A DNA stretch of 64,000 nucleotides from Geminicoccus harenae (lineage in GTDB: Bacteria > Pseudomonadota > Alphaproteobacteria > Geminicoccales > Geminicoccaceae), in assembly GCF_019800005.1 (NCBI RefSeq), contig NZ_JABGCL010000009.1, positions 124,001 to 188,000 of the forward strand. The letters are read 5' to 3'. A program made the translations under genes and the position numbers. Below the pieces are notes generated by a model. It searched no databases. It saw only the letters and a program-made list of their open reading frames with translations, and had not been told where the DNA came from. This document shows, piece by piece, positions 44,886 to 53,028 of the stretch. Each line of letters begins with the position of its first letter. Position 1 is the stretch's first letter.

Positions 44886-46184
44886 GTGACCGCTCAGAAG
44901 ATCGAGATCGCGTTCGGGCGCTCGCACCTGAACCTGCGCCTGCCGCCCGGTGCCGAGCCCCACGTCATCCGCAAGGCGGCGATGCCCAAGCTGCCCGATC
45001 CGCACCAGGCCGTGCGCGACGCGCTGGCGCAGCCGGTCGGTGCCCCGCCGCTCGCCGAGCTGGCCCGCGGCAAGGCCAGCGCCTGCATTCTGATCTGCGA
45101 CATCACCCGCCCGGTGCCGAACCGGCTGTTCCTGCGCCCGATGATCGAGACGATCCACGCGGCGGGCGTGCCCATGGACCAGATCACCGTCCTGGTCGCG
45201 ACCGGGTTGCACCGGCCGAACGAGGGCGAGGAGCTGGCCGAGCTGGTGGGCGATCCCTGGGTGCTGGAGAACGTCCGGGTCGAGAACCATTTTGCCCGCG
45301 ACGACGCGATGCATGTCGACCTGGGCTTCACCGAGAAGCGCCGGGTGCCGATCCGGATCGACCGGCGGCTGGTCGAGGCCGACCTGAAGATCGCGACCGG
45401 GCTGGTCGAGCCGCACTTCATGGCCGGCTGGTCGGGCGGGCGGAAGGTGGTGGCACCGGGCGTGGCGCATCACACTACGATCCGCACTTTCCATTCCGCC
45501 CGGTTCATGGAGGACCCGCTCGCGGTGCAGTGCAACCTCGTGGGCAACCCGCTCCACGAGGAGCAGCTCGACATCGTGCGCAAGCTGGGCCCGGTCTATG
45601 CGCTCAACACCGTGCTGGACGAGGAGCGCGACCTCGCCTTCGTCAATTTCGGCGAGGTGATCGAGAGCCACCTGGCGACGGTGGCGTTCGTCGAGGACAT
45701 CAACCAGGTCAAGGTCCCGCGCCGGTTCAAGACGATCGTGACCTCCTCGGCCGGCTATCCGCTGGACAAGACCTACTACCAGACCGTGAAGGGCATGGTG
45801 ACGCCGATCGACATCCTGGAGCCGGGCGGCACGCTGATCATGGCGTCCGAGTGCTCGGAGGGGTTCGGTTCGGCCGAGTTCATGGAGGCCCAGGCCCGGC
45901 TGGTCGAGCTCGGGCCGGAGCGGTTCCTCCAGACGCTCACCGCGAAATCGCTGGCCGAGATCGACGAGTGGCAGACCGAGATGCAGCTCAAGCCCATGCG
46001 TCTGGGCACCATCCAGATGTTCACGACCGGCCTAACGCCGGAGGAGCGGCGGATCACCGGGGTGGAGATCGTGCCCTCCCTCGATGACGCGGTGGCGGCA
46101 GCGATGGCAAGGCACGGCGACAGCGCGATCGCGGTGATCCCGGAGGGACCCTACGTGATTCCGGTCCATGCCCCGGCCGGCTGA
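44886..46184 (+). CDS. larA: Nickel-dependent lactate racemase family protein LarA
   Basis: 432 residues from GTG 44886 with AGGGAG at 44873-44878. LarA enzymes racemise or epimerise 2-hydroxy acids using a covalently bound nickel-pincer nucleotide. Visible features: [77 protein letters not shown], which includes the cofactor-tethering Lys in GRK and the nickel His, and [15 protein letters not shown]. Cofactor genes larC and larE follow directly (17-bp and 4-bp overlaps). The true substrate may be lactate or another hydroxy acid. Confidence 0.92.
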   Translation: MTAQKIEIAFGRSHLNLRLPPGAEPHVIRKAAMPKLPDPHQAVRDALAQPVGAPPLAELARGKASACILICDITRPVPNRLFLRPMIETIHAAGVPMDQITVLVATGLHRPNEGEELAELVGDPWVLENVRVENHFARDDAMHVDLGFTEKRRVPIRIDRRLVEADLKIATGLVEPHFMAGWSGGRKVVAPGVAHHTTIRTFHSARFMEDPLAVQCNLVGNPLHEEQLDIVRKLGPVYALNTVLDEERDLAFVNFGEVIESHLATVAFVEDINQVKVPRRFKTIVTSSAGYPLDKTYYQTVKGMVTPIDILEPGGTLIMASECSEGFGSAEFMEAQARLVELGPERFLQTLTAKSLAEIDEWQTEMQLKPMRLGTIQMFTTGLTPEERRITGVEIVPSLDDAVAAAMARHGDSAIAVIPEGPYVIPVHAPAG

Positions 46185-47340
46185 GGGCGGCCGGCACATC
46201 CACCTGGACGCGGCGGGCGGCCTTGCCGGCGACATGTTCGCAGCCGCCCTGCTGGACGCCCTGCCGGAGCTGCAGGACCGGGTCCTGGCGGACTGCCGGG
46301 CGGTGCTGCCGGAAGGCGCCGGCCTGCCCTTCCTGGAGGAGGGCACCAGCGGCGCCGTCCGCTGCCGGCGCTTCGGCCTGCGTGATGCCGGGGCCGAGGC
46401 CAGTCACGAGGAGAGCCATTTCCGGGACATGGTCCGGCGGATCGAGCAGGCGCGGCTGGCATCCGGCACCGCCGGCCATGCCGTGGCGATCCTGCGCGTC
46501 CTGGCCGAGGCCGAAGCCGCCATCCACGGCGTGGCGGTGGACCAGGTCCATTTCCACGAGATCGGCGATTGGGATTCGCTGGTGGACGTGGTGGCGGCCG
46601 GCAGCATCGTGGCGGCACTGGCCGATGCGAGCTGGTCGGTCTCGCCCCTACCGCTGGGCAGCGGCCTGGTGCGTACCCGCCATGGCCTGCTGCCGATCCC
46701 TGCGCCAGCCACCGCCGCGATCCTGACCGGGTTCGAGTGGCGTGACGACGGGATCGGCGGCGAGCGGGTCACCCCGACCGGGGCTGCCATCCTGCGTCAT
46801 CTGGCACCGGGCAAGCGGCCGGCCGTGCTGCGGCTGGAGGCGGTGGGCTCCGGGGCCGGCACCCGCGAGCTGGAGGGGATGCCGAACATCCTGCGGGCCA
46901 CCGTGGGCCGGGTGACAACAGGGTCGGGCACCGAGCAGGTGACGGTGCTGAGCTTCGAGATCGACGACATGACCGGCGAGGAGATCGGCCAGGCCTGCGA
47001 GCGCCTGCGCGCGCTGCCGGGTGTGCTCGACCTCTCGACCGCGACCCGGCGCGGCAAGAAGGGCCGGCCGCTGGAATCCTTCCGGCTCCTGGTCCGGCCG
47101 GACGCGCTGGACGCGGTCTGCCATGCCTGCCTGACCGAGACCTCGACGATCGGCCTGCGCTGGCATGTCGAGGACCGGCTCTGCCTGCCGCGTCAGGAGG
47201 ACAGCCTCGAGGGGATCCGGCGCAAGCGGGTCGAGCGGCCGGACGGCAGCGTGACGATCAAGGCCGAGAGCGACGACCTGTCCGGCGGTAGCTTGGCGGA
47301 GCGGCGGCGGCGCAAGGCGGCCAGCGAGGTCCAGCCATGA
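46168..47340 (+). CDS. larC: Nickel insertion protein LarC
   Basis: 390 residues in a single uninterrupted frame. Inserts nickel into the pyridinium-3,5-bisthiocarboxylate mononucleotide, the last step of the LarA cofactor. Features: HIHLDAAGGLAGDMFAAALLDALPE near the N-terminus, VDQVHFHEIGDWDSLVDVVAAGSIVAAL with metal-binding His/Glu, PLPLGSGLVRTRHGLLPIPAPAT, and a C-terminal domain with SFEIDDMTGEEIGQACERLRALPGVLDLSTATRRGKKGRP. In Lactobacillus plantarum the two halves are joined by programmed frameshift; here none is needed. Overlaps larA by 17 bp and larE by 4 bp. Confidence 0.93.
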   Translation: MPRPAEGGRHIHLDAAGGLAGDMFAAALLDALPELQDRVLADCRAVLPEGAGLPFLEEGTSGAVRCRRFGLRDAGAEASHEESHFRDMVRRIEQARLASGTAGHAVAILRVLAEAEAAIHGVAVDQVHFHEIGDWDSLVDVVAAGSIVAALADASWSVSPLPLGSGLVRTRHGLLPIPAPATAAILTGFEWRDDGIGGERVTPTGAAILRHLAPGKRPAVLRLEAVGSGAGTRELEGMPNILRATVGRVTTGSGTEQVTVLSFEIDDMTGEEIGQACERLRALPGVLDLSTATRRGKKGRPLESFRLLVRPDALDAVCHACLTETSTIGLRWHVEDRLCLPRQEDSLEGIRRKRVERPDGSVTIKAESDDLSGGSLAERRRRKAASEVQP

Positions 47341-48122
47341 GCGACCCGCAGGCCGAGCTGCTCCGTGCGATCGACCGGCATGAGGAACTGGCGATCGCGG
47401 TGAGTGGCGGGGTCGACAGCATGACCCTCGCCTATCTGGCGCACCGGTTCGCCAGGGCGCGGGTGCGGATGGTCCATGCGGTCTCGCCCGCCGTGCCGCC
47501 GCTGGCGACCGCCCGGGTGGAGACCCATGCAGCGCGCCATGGCTGGCAGCTCGAGGTGGTGGGTGCCGGGGAGTTCGACGACCCGGCCTACCGGGCCAAC
47601 CCCGCCAACCGCTGCTATTTCTGCAAGACCAACCTCTATGCCCGGATCCGCGGTCTGACCTCGGGCACCATCGCATCCGGCGCCAACCTGGATGACTTGG
47701 CCGACTACCGGCCGGGCCTGACGGCCGCCGCCGAGCATGGCGTGGTCCATCCCTTCGTCGAGGCCGGCATCGCCAAGGCCGGGATCCGCCGGCTCGCCGC
47801 CCGGCATGGGTTGGACGACCTGGCGGAGCTGCCGGCCCAGCCTTGCCTTGCCAGCCGCATCGAGACCGGGATCGCGATCGACGCGGGCGACCTCGCCTTC
47901 GTCGACCAGGTGGAGCGCGAGCTGGCCGACCTCCTGCCCGCGGGCACGACGATCCGCTGCCGGATCACCCATGAGGGTGCTTTGATCGAGCTGGGCGCGC
48001 TCGATCCGGCCGGCGAACCCACGGCACGGGCCCTGGCCCATGCCGCCGAACTCGCCAGGGCGGCCGGTCGGCCGTTGCTGGGCCTCAGGCCCTATCGCCA
48101 GGGGTCGGCGTTCCTGCGCTGA
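47337..48122 (+). CDS. larE: Sulfur transferase LarE (three-cysteine type)
   Basis: 261 residues. PP-loop ATP pyrophosphatase that adds sulfur to the LarA cofactor precursor. PP-loop SGGVDS at 23-28. Three cysteines occur at family positions: Cys93 and Cys96 in RCYFCKTNLY and Cys170 in AQPCLASRI. In single-cysteine LarE the Cys is consumed each turnover, whereas three-cysteine forms are reported to hold a [4Fe-4S] cluster that carries the sulfur; this one belongs to the latter type by sequence. It is the last lar gene of the cluster. LarB, needed for the first step, is not in the window. Confidence 0.93.
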   Translation: MSDPQAELLRAIDRHEELAIAVSGGVDSMTLAYLAHRFARARVRMVHAVSPAVPPLATARVETHAARHGWQLEVVGAGEFDDPAYRANPANRCYFCKTNLYARIRGLTSGTIASGANLDDLADYRPGLTAAAEHGVVHPFVEAGIAKAGIRRLAARHGLDDLAELPAQPCLASRIETGIAIDAGDLAFVDQVERELADLLPAGTTIRCRITHEGALIELGALDPAGEPTARALAHAAELARAAGRPLLGLRPYRQGSAFLR

Positions 48123-48234
48123 ACCGTCGGCGGATTGTCCCCGTTCGGGAAACGATCCAGCCCGCCCGACGCCGGTTGCACCCTGCCTGCCCCGCCACAC
48201 CTGTCCTCCTGTAACCTTTTGAGGAGAACATGCG

Positions 48235-48837
48235 ATGGCGAAGATCCTGGTGCTCTATTACTCGAGCTGGGGCCATGTGGAGCAGTTGGCCTATGCCGCG
48301 GCCGAGGGTGCCAGGTCAGTGGCGGGCGTCGACGTGGTGGTAAAGCGGGTCCCGGATCTCGTGCCGGAGGACGTGCAGAAGCAGTTCCACTACAAGATCG
48401 ACCAGCCTGCACCGTTCGCCCAGCCGGGCGAGCTCGGCGACTATGACGCGATCATCTTCGGCACGCCGACCCGCTACGGCAACATGGCCGCCCAGATGAA
48501 GCAGTTCCTCGACCAGACCGGCGGGCTGTGGGCAGCGGGCAAGCTGGTCGGCAAGGTCGGCAGCGTGTTCACCAGCACCGCCTCGCAGCATGGCGGCCAG
48601 GAGACCACCATCACCTCCTTCCATACCGTGCTGCTCCACCACGGCATGGTGATCGTGGGCCTGCCCTACAGCTTCGCCGGCCTGAACGGCGTCAGCGAGG
48701 TCATGGGCGGCACGCCCTATGGCGCCAGCACGATCGCGGACGGCGACGGCTCGCGCCAGCCCTCCGCGGTGGAGCTGGAAGGTGCCACCTTCCAGGGCCG
48801 CCACGTCGCCGAGATCACGAAGAAGCTGCACGGCTGA
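48235..48837 (+). CDS. wrbA: NAD(P)H:quinone oxidoreductase WrbA
   Basis: 200-residue flavodoxin-like protein, type IV NQO. FMN phosphate loop [21 protein letters not shown], then [57 protein letters not shown], a continuous WrbA signature, and [26 protein letters not shown]. It reduces quinones by two electrons, limiting radical formation. GAGGAG precedes the ATG by 7 nt. Convergent with a small membrane protein gene. Confidence 0.96.
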   Translation: MAKILVLYYSSWGHVEQLAYAAAEGARSVAGVDVVVKRVPDLVPEDVQKQFHYKIDQPAPFAQPGELGDYDAIIFGTPTRYGNMAAQMKQFLDQTGGLWAAGKLVGKVGSVFTSTASQHGGQETTITSFHTVLLHHGMVIVGLPYSFAGLNGVSEVMGGTPYGASTIADGDGSRQPSAVELEGATFQGRHVAEITKKLHG

Positions 48838-48853
48838 GCAGAAGACAGCTCAG
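48834..48853. terminator. Weak hairpin between convergent wrbA and small membrane gene
   Basis: CTGAGC (48834-48839, containing the wrbA stop), 8-nt loop, GCTCAG (48848-48853). Six pairs; no T-run. Confidence 0.3.
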
Positions 48854-49074
48854 TTGCTGTTGTCGGCTCCGCTTCCGGCTTCGGGAGCGGGGTCCTTGCG
48901 GCGATACTTGTCGGAAATGAAGAACTCGAACACCGCGTAGACGGTGACGCCCAGGAACATCCAGAACCAGATCGAGTTCGGCTCGTGCCAGGCCTCGAAC
49001 GCCGTCCAGGCCAGGCAGACCAGCAATAGGCCGATGCGGACGGCGAGCGGCTTCAGCATCGGATGGGGGTCCAA
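48850..49074 (-). CDS. Small two-helix membrane protein
   Basis: 74 residues from TTG 49074, with GAGGAG 7 nt upstream; Met6 at 49059 is a weaker alternative. Two hydrophobic segments, VRIGLLLVCLAWTAFEAW and SIWFWMFLGVTVYAVFEFFI, are separated by a short HEPN linker and followed by a charged tail SDKYRRKDPAPEAGSGADNSN, probably cytoplasmic. Not recognised. The intact frame, ribosome site and clean hydrophobic pattern support a real gene. Divergent from the Frc-like operon. Confidence 0.65.
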   Translation of the reverse strand: MDPHPMLKPLAVRIGLLLVCLAWTAFEAWHEPNSIWFWMFLGVTVYAVFEFFISDKYRRKDPAPEAGSGADNSN

Positions 49075-49096
49075 GATCCAGCTCCTCTTGTCGCGG

Positions 49097-49125
49097 CTTG
49101 TGCCGGTGTAGCGCCACCGCTAGCG
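49097..49125 (+). promoter_or_regulatory. Promoter for the FrcBCA-like operon
   Basis: -35 CTTGTG (49097-49102), 17-nt spacer, -10 CTAGCG (49120-49125), about 47 bp before the binding-protein ATG. Nearly the same hexamers as at purS. Confidence 0.6.
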
Positions 49126-49133
49126 TCCGGCCA

Positions 49134-49152
49134 CGTCCCGCATGACGGGACG
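49134..49152 (+). promoter_or_regulatory. Palindrome at the transcript start of the FrcBCA-like operon
   Basis: CGTCCCG (49134-49140), loop CATGA, CGGGACG (49146-49152). It starts about 8 nt after the -10, so it is either an operator covering the start site or a 5'-terminal mRNA hairpin. The ribosome site GGGAGAGG follows at 49159-49166. It shares the octamer TGACGGGA with the gguC inverted repeat. Confidence 0.4.
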
Positions 49153-49171
49153 ATGATCGGGAGAGGTTGAC

Positions 49172-50152
49172 ATGGATCGTCGCCAGTTCGCCGGTGCGCT
49201 CGCACTGGCAACGGCGGCCGGGGCGCTGGCGCGCCCTGCGGCCGCCCAGGACAAGAAGTTCACGGTCGCCCTCATTCCGGGGCTCACCACCGACGCCTTC
49301 TACATCACCATGCACAAAGGGGCCCAGGCCGCGGCCGATGCGCTGGGTGTGGAGCTCCTGTTCCAGGGGGCGCCGGAGTTCAACCCGACCCTGCAGGTGC
49401 CGGTCCTCCAGGCGATGATCGCGCGCCAGCCCGATGCCCTCCTGATCGCGCCCACCGACAAGCAGCAGCTGATCGCCCCGCTCCGCCAGGCCCACGATGC
49501 CGGCATCAAGGTGATCACGGTCGACACCTTCATCGACGACGGCAAGTACCAGGACGGCTCCGGCGAAGGCGACTTCCCGCTCTCCTACGTGGCCTCGGAC
49601 AATGTCATGGGCGGCCGCATGGCCGCGCGCGCCCTGGCCCAGGCAATCGGCGAGAAGGGCAAGGTCTATGTCAGCAATGTGAAGCCCGGCATCTCGACCA
49701 CCGACCAGCGCGAGCAGGGCTTCAAGGAGGGCATGGCGGAGTTCGCGAACATCGAGGTGCTGGAAACCCAGTTCAACGACAACGACGCCAACAAGGCTTC
49801 TTCCCAGCTCCAGGCGGTGTTCGCCCGCAACCAGGACCTGGCCGGGGTGTTCGGCGCCAACCTGTTCTCGGCCTTCGGCGCCGCCGACGGCGTGAAGGCC
49901 GCCGGCAAGACCGGCGAGATCAAGGTGGTGGCCTTCGACACGCCCACCCGGATCATCGACGACCTGAAGGGCGGTGCGGTGGATTTCGCGATCGCCCAGC
50001 ATCCGGCCGAGATCGGCTTCTACGGCGTGGTCACCGCATTCGCGGCGCTCACCGACCAGTCGGTGCCCACTTCCATCGGCACCGGTTTCACCGTCATGGA
50101 CCGGGACAATATCGAAAAGCCCGAGATCCAGCGCTTCGTCTATTCCGACTAG
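49172..50152 (+). CDS. Sugar ABC transporter binding protein (RbsB/FrcB-type)
   Basis: 326 residues. Twin-arginine-like leader MDRRQFAGALALATAAGALARPAAAQ, then the periplasmic-binding-protein type 1 fold: TVALIPGLTTDAFYITMHKGAQAAADALGVELLFQGA, LQAMIARQPDALLIAPTDKQQLIAPLRQAHDAGIKVITVDTFI, YVASDNVMGGRMAARALAQAIGEKGKVYVSNVKPGISTTDQREQGFKEGM, VFGANLFSAFGAADGVKAAGK. Binds a pentose or hexose for the adjacent permease and ATPase. The gene order SBP-permease-single ATPase resembles frcBCA (fructose). Actual sugar unknown. Confidence 0.92.
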   Translation: MDRRQFAGALALATAAGALARPAAAQDKKFTVALIPGLTTDAFYITMHKGAQAAADALGVELLFQGAPEFNPTLQVPVLQAMIARQPDALLIAPTDKQQLIAPLRQAHDAGIKVITVDTFIDDGKYQDGSGEGDFPLSYVASDNVMGGRMAARALAQAIGEKGKVYVSNVKPGISTTDQREQGFKEGMAEFANIEVLETQFNDNDANKASSQLQAVFARNQDLAGVFGANLFSAFGAADGVKAAGKTGEIKVVAFDTPTRIIDDLKGGAVDFAIAQHPAEIGFYGVVTAFAALTDQSVPTSIGTGFTVMDRDNIEKPEIQRFVYSD

Positions 50153-50157
50153 CAGGC

Positions 50158-50194
50158 GCATCTCCCGGGGCGGACGGCCCGCCCCGGGAGATGC
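50158..50194 (+). terminator. 16-bp perfect hairpin between binding-protein and permease genes
   Basis: Left arm 50158-50173 (GCATCTCCCGGGGCGG), loop ACGGC, right arm 50179-50194, fully complementary. It starts 5 bp after the binding-protein stop. No T-run, and the permease follows without a visible promoter, so it probably protects or partly terminates the mRNA so that more binding protein is made than permease. Confidence 0.6.
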
Positions 50195-50246
50195 CCTCAT
50201 CCCGAAGCCTGCGACTGGTCCGCTTCCTCCAAATGGACTGCCGATC

Positions 50247-51275
50247 TTGGCCACTGCCGCCGCGCCCCATGCGCCCGCCGAACGCCACCCGCTGCTCGCC
50301 TTCGTGGCGATCGCCTGGTCCTGGCTGTTCCTCCTGCTGCTGGTCCTGTTCTTCGAGTTCTGGGCCCGGCTCCAGTATGGCTCGACCTTCGTCCTGAACC
50401 CCTACAACCTGCAGAGCATAGCGCTCGCAGCCTCCATGCCGCTGCTGCTGGCGCTGGGCCAGACGCTGGTGATCATCGCGGGCGGCATCGACCTGTCGGT
50501 GGGCTTCGTCATGGGCCTGGCCTCTGTGGTGATGGCGACCACAATGCAGGCCACGTCCGGGCTGCATCCCGGCCTGTCGCTGCTGGTGGGCATCGCGGCG
50601 GCGCTGCTGGTGAGCGTCATCCCGGGCTTCATCAGCGGCACGCTGATCGCGCGGCTGGCGATCCCTGCCTTCATCGGCACGCTCGGCATGTATGGCGTGT
50701 GCCGGGGCGTGGGCTTCCTCACCGCCAGCGGCACCACCGTGCCGGTCAACAATCCCTGGTTGTTCCAGCTCGGCAACGCGAAGGTCCTGCAGGTCCCCGT
50801 GCCGGTGATCCTGACGGCGATCGTGGTGCTGGTAATGCACTGGGTGCTGCGCGAGGGGCGCTTTGGCCGCTACACCTATGCGATCGGCGGCAGCAAGGCG
50901 GCAGCGGTACGGGCCGGCATCAACGTGCCCAGGCACACCGTCATGCTCTACATGCTCTCGGCCTTCTGCGCCGGGATCGCGGGCGTGGTCTATACCGCGC
51001 GCTTCTCGGCCGGTGCCGCGCAGGGCGGCGAGCCCCTGCTGCTCGACAGCATCGCCGCGGTGGTGATCGGCGGGGCCTCCCTGTTCGGCGGCTCCGGCAC
51101 GATCGTCGGCACGGTGATCGGCGCCTTCATCATCGCCGTGATCCAGTACGGCCTGGTGTTCATCAACGTGGCGCCGTTCTGGCAGTTCGTGGCGGTCGGC
51201 GTGGTGATCATCGTCTCGGTGCTGATCGACCAGTCGCGGGAGCGGCTGACCGGCGGGGGGCGGCGCGATGAGTGA
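50247..51275 (+). CDS. Sugar ABC transporter permease (RbsC/FrcC-type)
   Basis: About 342 residues. TTG 50247 (LATAAAPHAPAERHPLLAF) is the likely start, since no ATG is in frame before the first helix; the ribosome site is weak. Helices begin FVAIAWSWLFLLLLVLFFEFWARL. RbsC-family landmarks: MPLLLALGQTLVIIAGGIDLSVGFVMGLASV, FIGTLGMYGVCRGVGFL, RYTYAIGGSKAAAVRAGINVPRHTVMLYMLSAFCAGIAGVVYTARFSAGA, DSIAAVVIGGASLFGGSGTIVGTVIGAFII. Eight to ten membrane segments. Overlaps the ATPase gene by 8 bp. Confidence 0.9.
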   Translation: MATAAAPHAPAERHPLLAFVAIAWSWLFLLLLVLFFEFWARLQYGSTFVLNPYNLQSIALAASMPLLLALGQTLVIIAGGIDLSVGFVMGLASVVMATTMQATSGLHPGLSLLVGIAAALLVSVIPGFISGTLIARLAIPAFIGTLGMYGVCRGVGFLTASGTTVPVNNPWLFQLGNAKVLQVPVPVILTAIVVLVMHWVLREGRFGRYTYAIGGSKAAAVRAGINVPRHTVMLYMLSAFCAGIAGVVYTARFSAGAAQGGEPLLLDSIAAVVIGGASLFGGSGTIVGTVIGAFIIAVIQYGLVFINVAPFWQFVAVGVVIIVSVLIDQSRERLTGGGRRDE

Positions 51276-52014
51276 GCCGCTCCTCCAGATCAGCGGGCTG
51301 ACCAAGCGCTTTGGCGGCGTCACCGCCCTATCGGACGTCGGATTGACGGTGGCGCGCGGCGAGGTGCTGGCGCTGGCCGGCGACAACGGGGCCGGCAAGT
51401 CGACCCTGATCAAGGCGATCGCCGGGGTGCACAGCCGCGACGAGGGTGAGATCCGCTTCAAGGGTCAGCCGGTCGACTTCGCGACGCCCTCGGACGCGCG
51501 TGCGGCCGGGATCGAGACGATCTACCAGGACCTGGCGCTGGCGGACAATCTGGACATCGGCGCCAACGTGTTCCTGGGCCGCGAGCGGTTCACGAAGTTC
51601 TTAGGCTTCCTGCCGCGGCTGGACCGCGAGACCATGCGCCGGGAGTCCGAGAAGGTCCTGGAGCAGCTCGAGATCGACATCGAGACCCGCAAGCTCACCC
51701 AGCCGGTGCGCAACCTGTCGGGCGGCCAGCGCCAGGCGGTGGCGATCGGCCGGGCGATCTACTGGAAGGCCGAGCTGCTGATCATGGACGAGCCGACCGC
51801 GGCCCTGGGCGTGCCGGAGCAGCGCAAGGTGATGGAGCTGATCCAGCGCCTGAAGGCCCAGGGGGTCGCGATCATCTTCATCAGCCACAACCTCCACGAC
51901 ATCTTCGCCGTGTCCGACCGGATCCTGGTGCTGCGCCGGGGGCGGAACGCCGGCGAGCGGGCGATCGGCGCCACCAACGGCGACGAGGTGGTGAAGATGA
52001 TGGTGGGCGGTTGA
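51268..52014 (+). CDS. Sugar ABC transporter ATPase, single domain (FrcA-type)
   Basis: 248 residues with one nucleotide-binding domain only, unlike the double-domain RbsA. Walker A ALAGDNGAGKSTLIKAIAGV near 38, Q-loop ETIYQDLALADNLDIGANVFLGRE, signature NLSGGQRQAVAIGRAI, Walker B LLIMDEPTAAL, switch His in IIFISHNLHDIF. This half-size form matches FrcA of rhizobial frcBCA. Two copies would pair with the permease dimer. Overlaps the permease (8 bp) and the EamA-type gene (TTGA, 4 bp). Confidence 0.93.
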   Translation: MSEPLLQISGLTKRFGGVTALSDVGLTVARGEVLALAGDNGAGKSTLIKAIAGVHSRDEGEIRFKGQPVDFATPSDARAAGIETIYQDLALADNLDIGANVFLGRERFTKFLGFLPRLDRETMRRESEKVLEQLEIDIETRKLTQPVRNLSGGQRQAVAIGRAIYWKAELLIMDEPTAALGVPEQRKVMELIQRLKAQGVAIIFISHNLHDIFAVSDRILVLRRGRNAGERAIGATNGDEVVKMMVGG

Positions 52015-52883
52015 GGGATTCCCGGCCGCTGCTCCTGCTGGTCGTGGTCGGCAGCCTGCTGGGGCTCACCGCCAACATCGTGAAGCTGGCGCTCCAGGCA
52101 GGCTGGCCCGCCCTCGCCTTTTTGTGCTGCTCGGCCCTGGGTGCTGGCCTGGTACTGCTGGTCCTGGCGGCTGCTACCGGCAACCGGCCGGGGCTCGGCC
52201 GGCCGGCGCTGGCCTATTATCTCTGGTCCGGCCTGCTCAGCATCGCCCTGCCCAACGCCCTGCTCTTCCTGGCGATCCCGCATGTGGGCGCTGCCTTCGT
52301 GGCGCTCTGCCTGGCCTTCCCGCCGCTCGCCACCTATCTCCTGGCGCTCCTGTTCCGCATGGAACGGCCTCGCGCGGTGCGTGCCGCCGGGGTGGCCACG
52401 GGCCTGCTCGGTGCCCTCGTGCTGGCGTTCGGCCGCAGCGGCGGTGGTTCGGCCGCGTCCTTCTGGGCGGCCGTGGCACTGGCGGGACCGCTGGTGATCG
52501 CGGCCGGCAACATCTATCGCACCCTGCGCTGGCCGGAGGGCGCCAGCGCCCTGTCCCTGGCACCCGGCATGCTGCTGGGCGGTGCTGTCCTGCTGGTCCC
52601 GTTCCTGCTACTGCCGGACAGCGCGCCGCCGTTCGGCCAGCTTACGGCCACGCTGCTGCTGCTGGCGCAGATCACCGTATTCTCCGCGACCTATGCGCTC
52701 TACTTCATCCTGCAGAAGATCGCGGGGCCGGTCTATCTCAGCCAGATCGGCTCGGTGGGTGCGGTGGTCGGCGCTTCGCTCGCCGTGCTGGCCCTGGGCG
52801 AACCGGCCGGCCCTGCCCTCTTGCTTTCGGGGCTGCTGGTCCTGCTAGGCGTTTTCCTGGTCAACCGCTCCAGGGGCGCCTGA
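52011..52883 (+). CDS. EamA/DMT-superfamily transporter
   Basis: 290 residues from TTG 52011 that overlaps the ATPase stop. Ten hydrophobic helices in two repeats, e.g. LLLLVVVGSLLGLTANIVKLAL, YLWSGLLSIALPNALLFLAIPHVGAAFVALCLAFPPLATYLLALLFRMERP with the typical GALLVF-like GLLGALVLAFG, then AGPLVIAAGNIYRTLRWP and GPVYLSQIGSVGAVVGASLAVLALGEPAGPALLLSGLLVLLGVFLVNR. Drug/metabolite exporters of this family move amino acids, sugars or unknown metabolites outward. Coupling to the sugar importer suggests a related metabolite, but this is inference. Confidence 0.85.
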   Translation: MRDSRPLLLLVVVGSLLGLTANIVKLALQAGWPALAFLCCSALGAGLVLLVLAAATGNRPGLGRPALAYYLWSGLLSIALPNALLFLAIPHVGAAFVALCLAFPPLATYLLALLFRMERPRAVRAAGVATGLLGALVLAFGRSGGGSAASFWAAVALAGPLVIAAGNIYRTLRWPEGASALSLAPGMLLGGAVLLVPFLLLPDSAPPFGQLTATLLLLAQITVFSATYALYFILQKIAGPVYLSQIGSVGAVVGASLAVLALGEPAGPALLLSGLLVLLGVFLVNRSRGA

Positions 52884-53028
52884 GAACTCCTAAACTATTG
52901 AAATTAATTGCGCTTTAGCTGTTCTCGGGTTCGTTTGGTAATTTTCTGAATCGCGTTGGCCCCGAGCCCGGCGCATGGTGCCGTGCTGGCGAGGTCGGAC
53001 AGGATAGCATGGCCGGTTCCATCTTCCC
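52884..53028. other. AT-rich intergenic stretch, likely promoter region
   Basis: 145 bp. Positions about 52890-52950 (CTAAACTATTGAAATTAATT and following) are strikingly AT-rich for this window. TTGAAA is a possible -35 but no well-spaced -10 is clear. Nothing coding seen. Probably drives the phosphatase-cobA pair. Confidence 0.35.

Noticed and set aside
46168..47340. Programmed frameshift in larC
   Set aside because: LarC is encoded in one continuous frame with both domains present.
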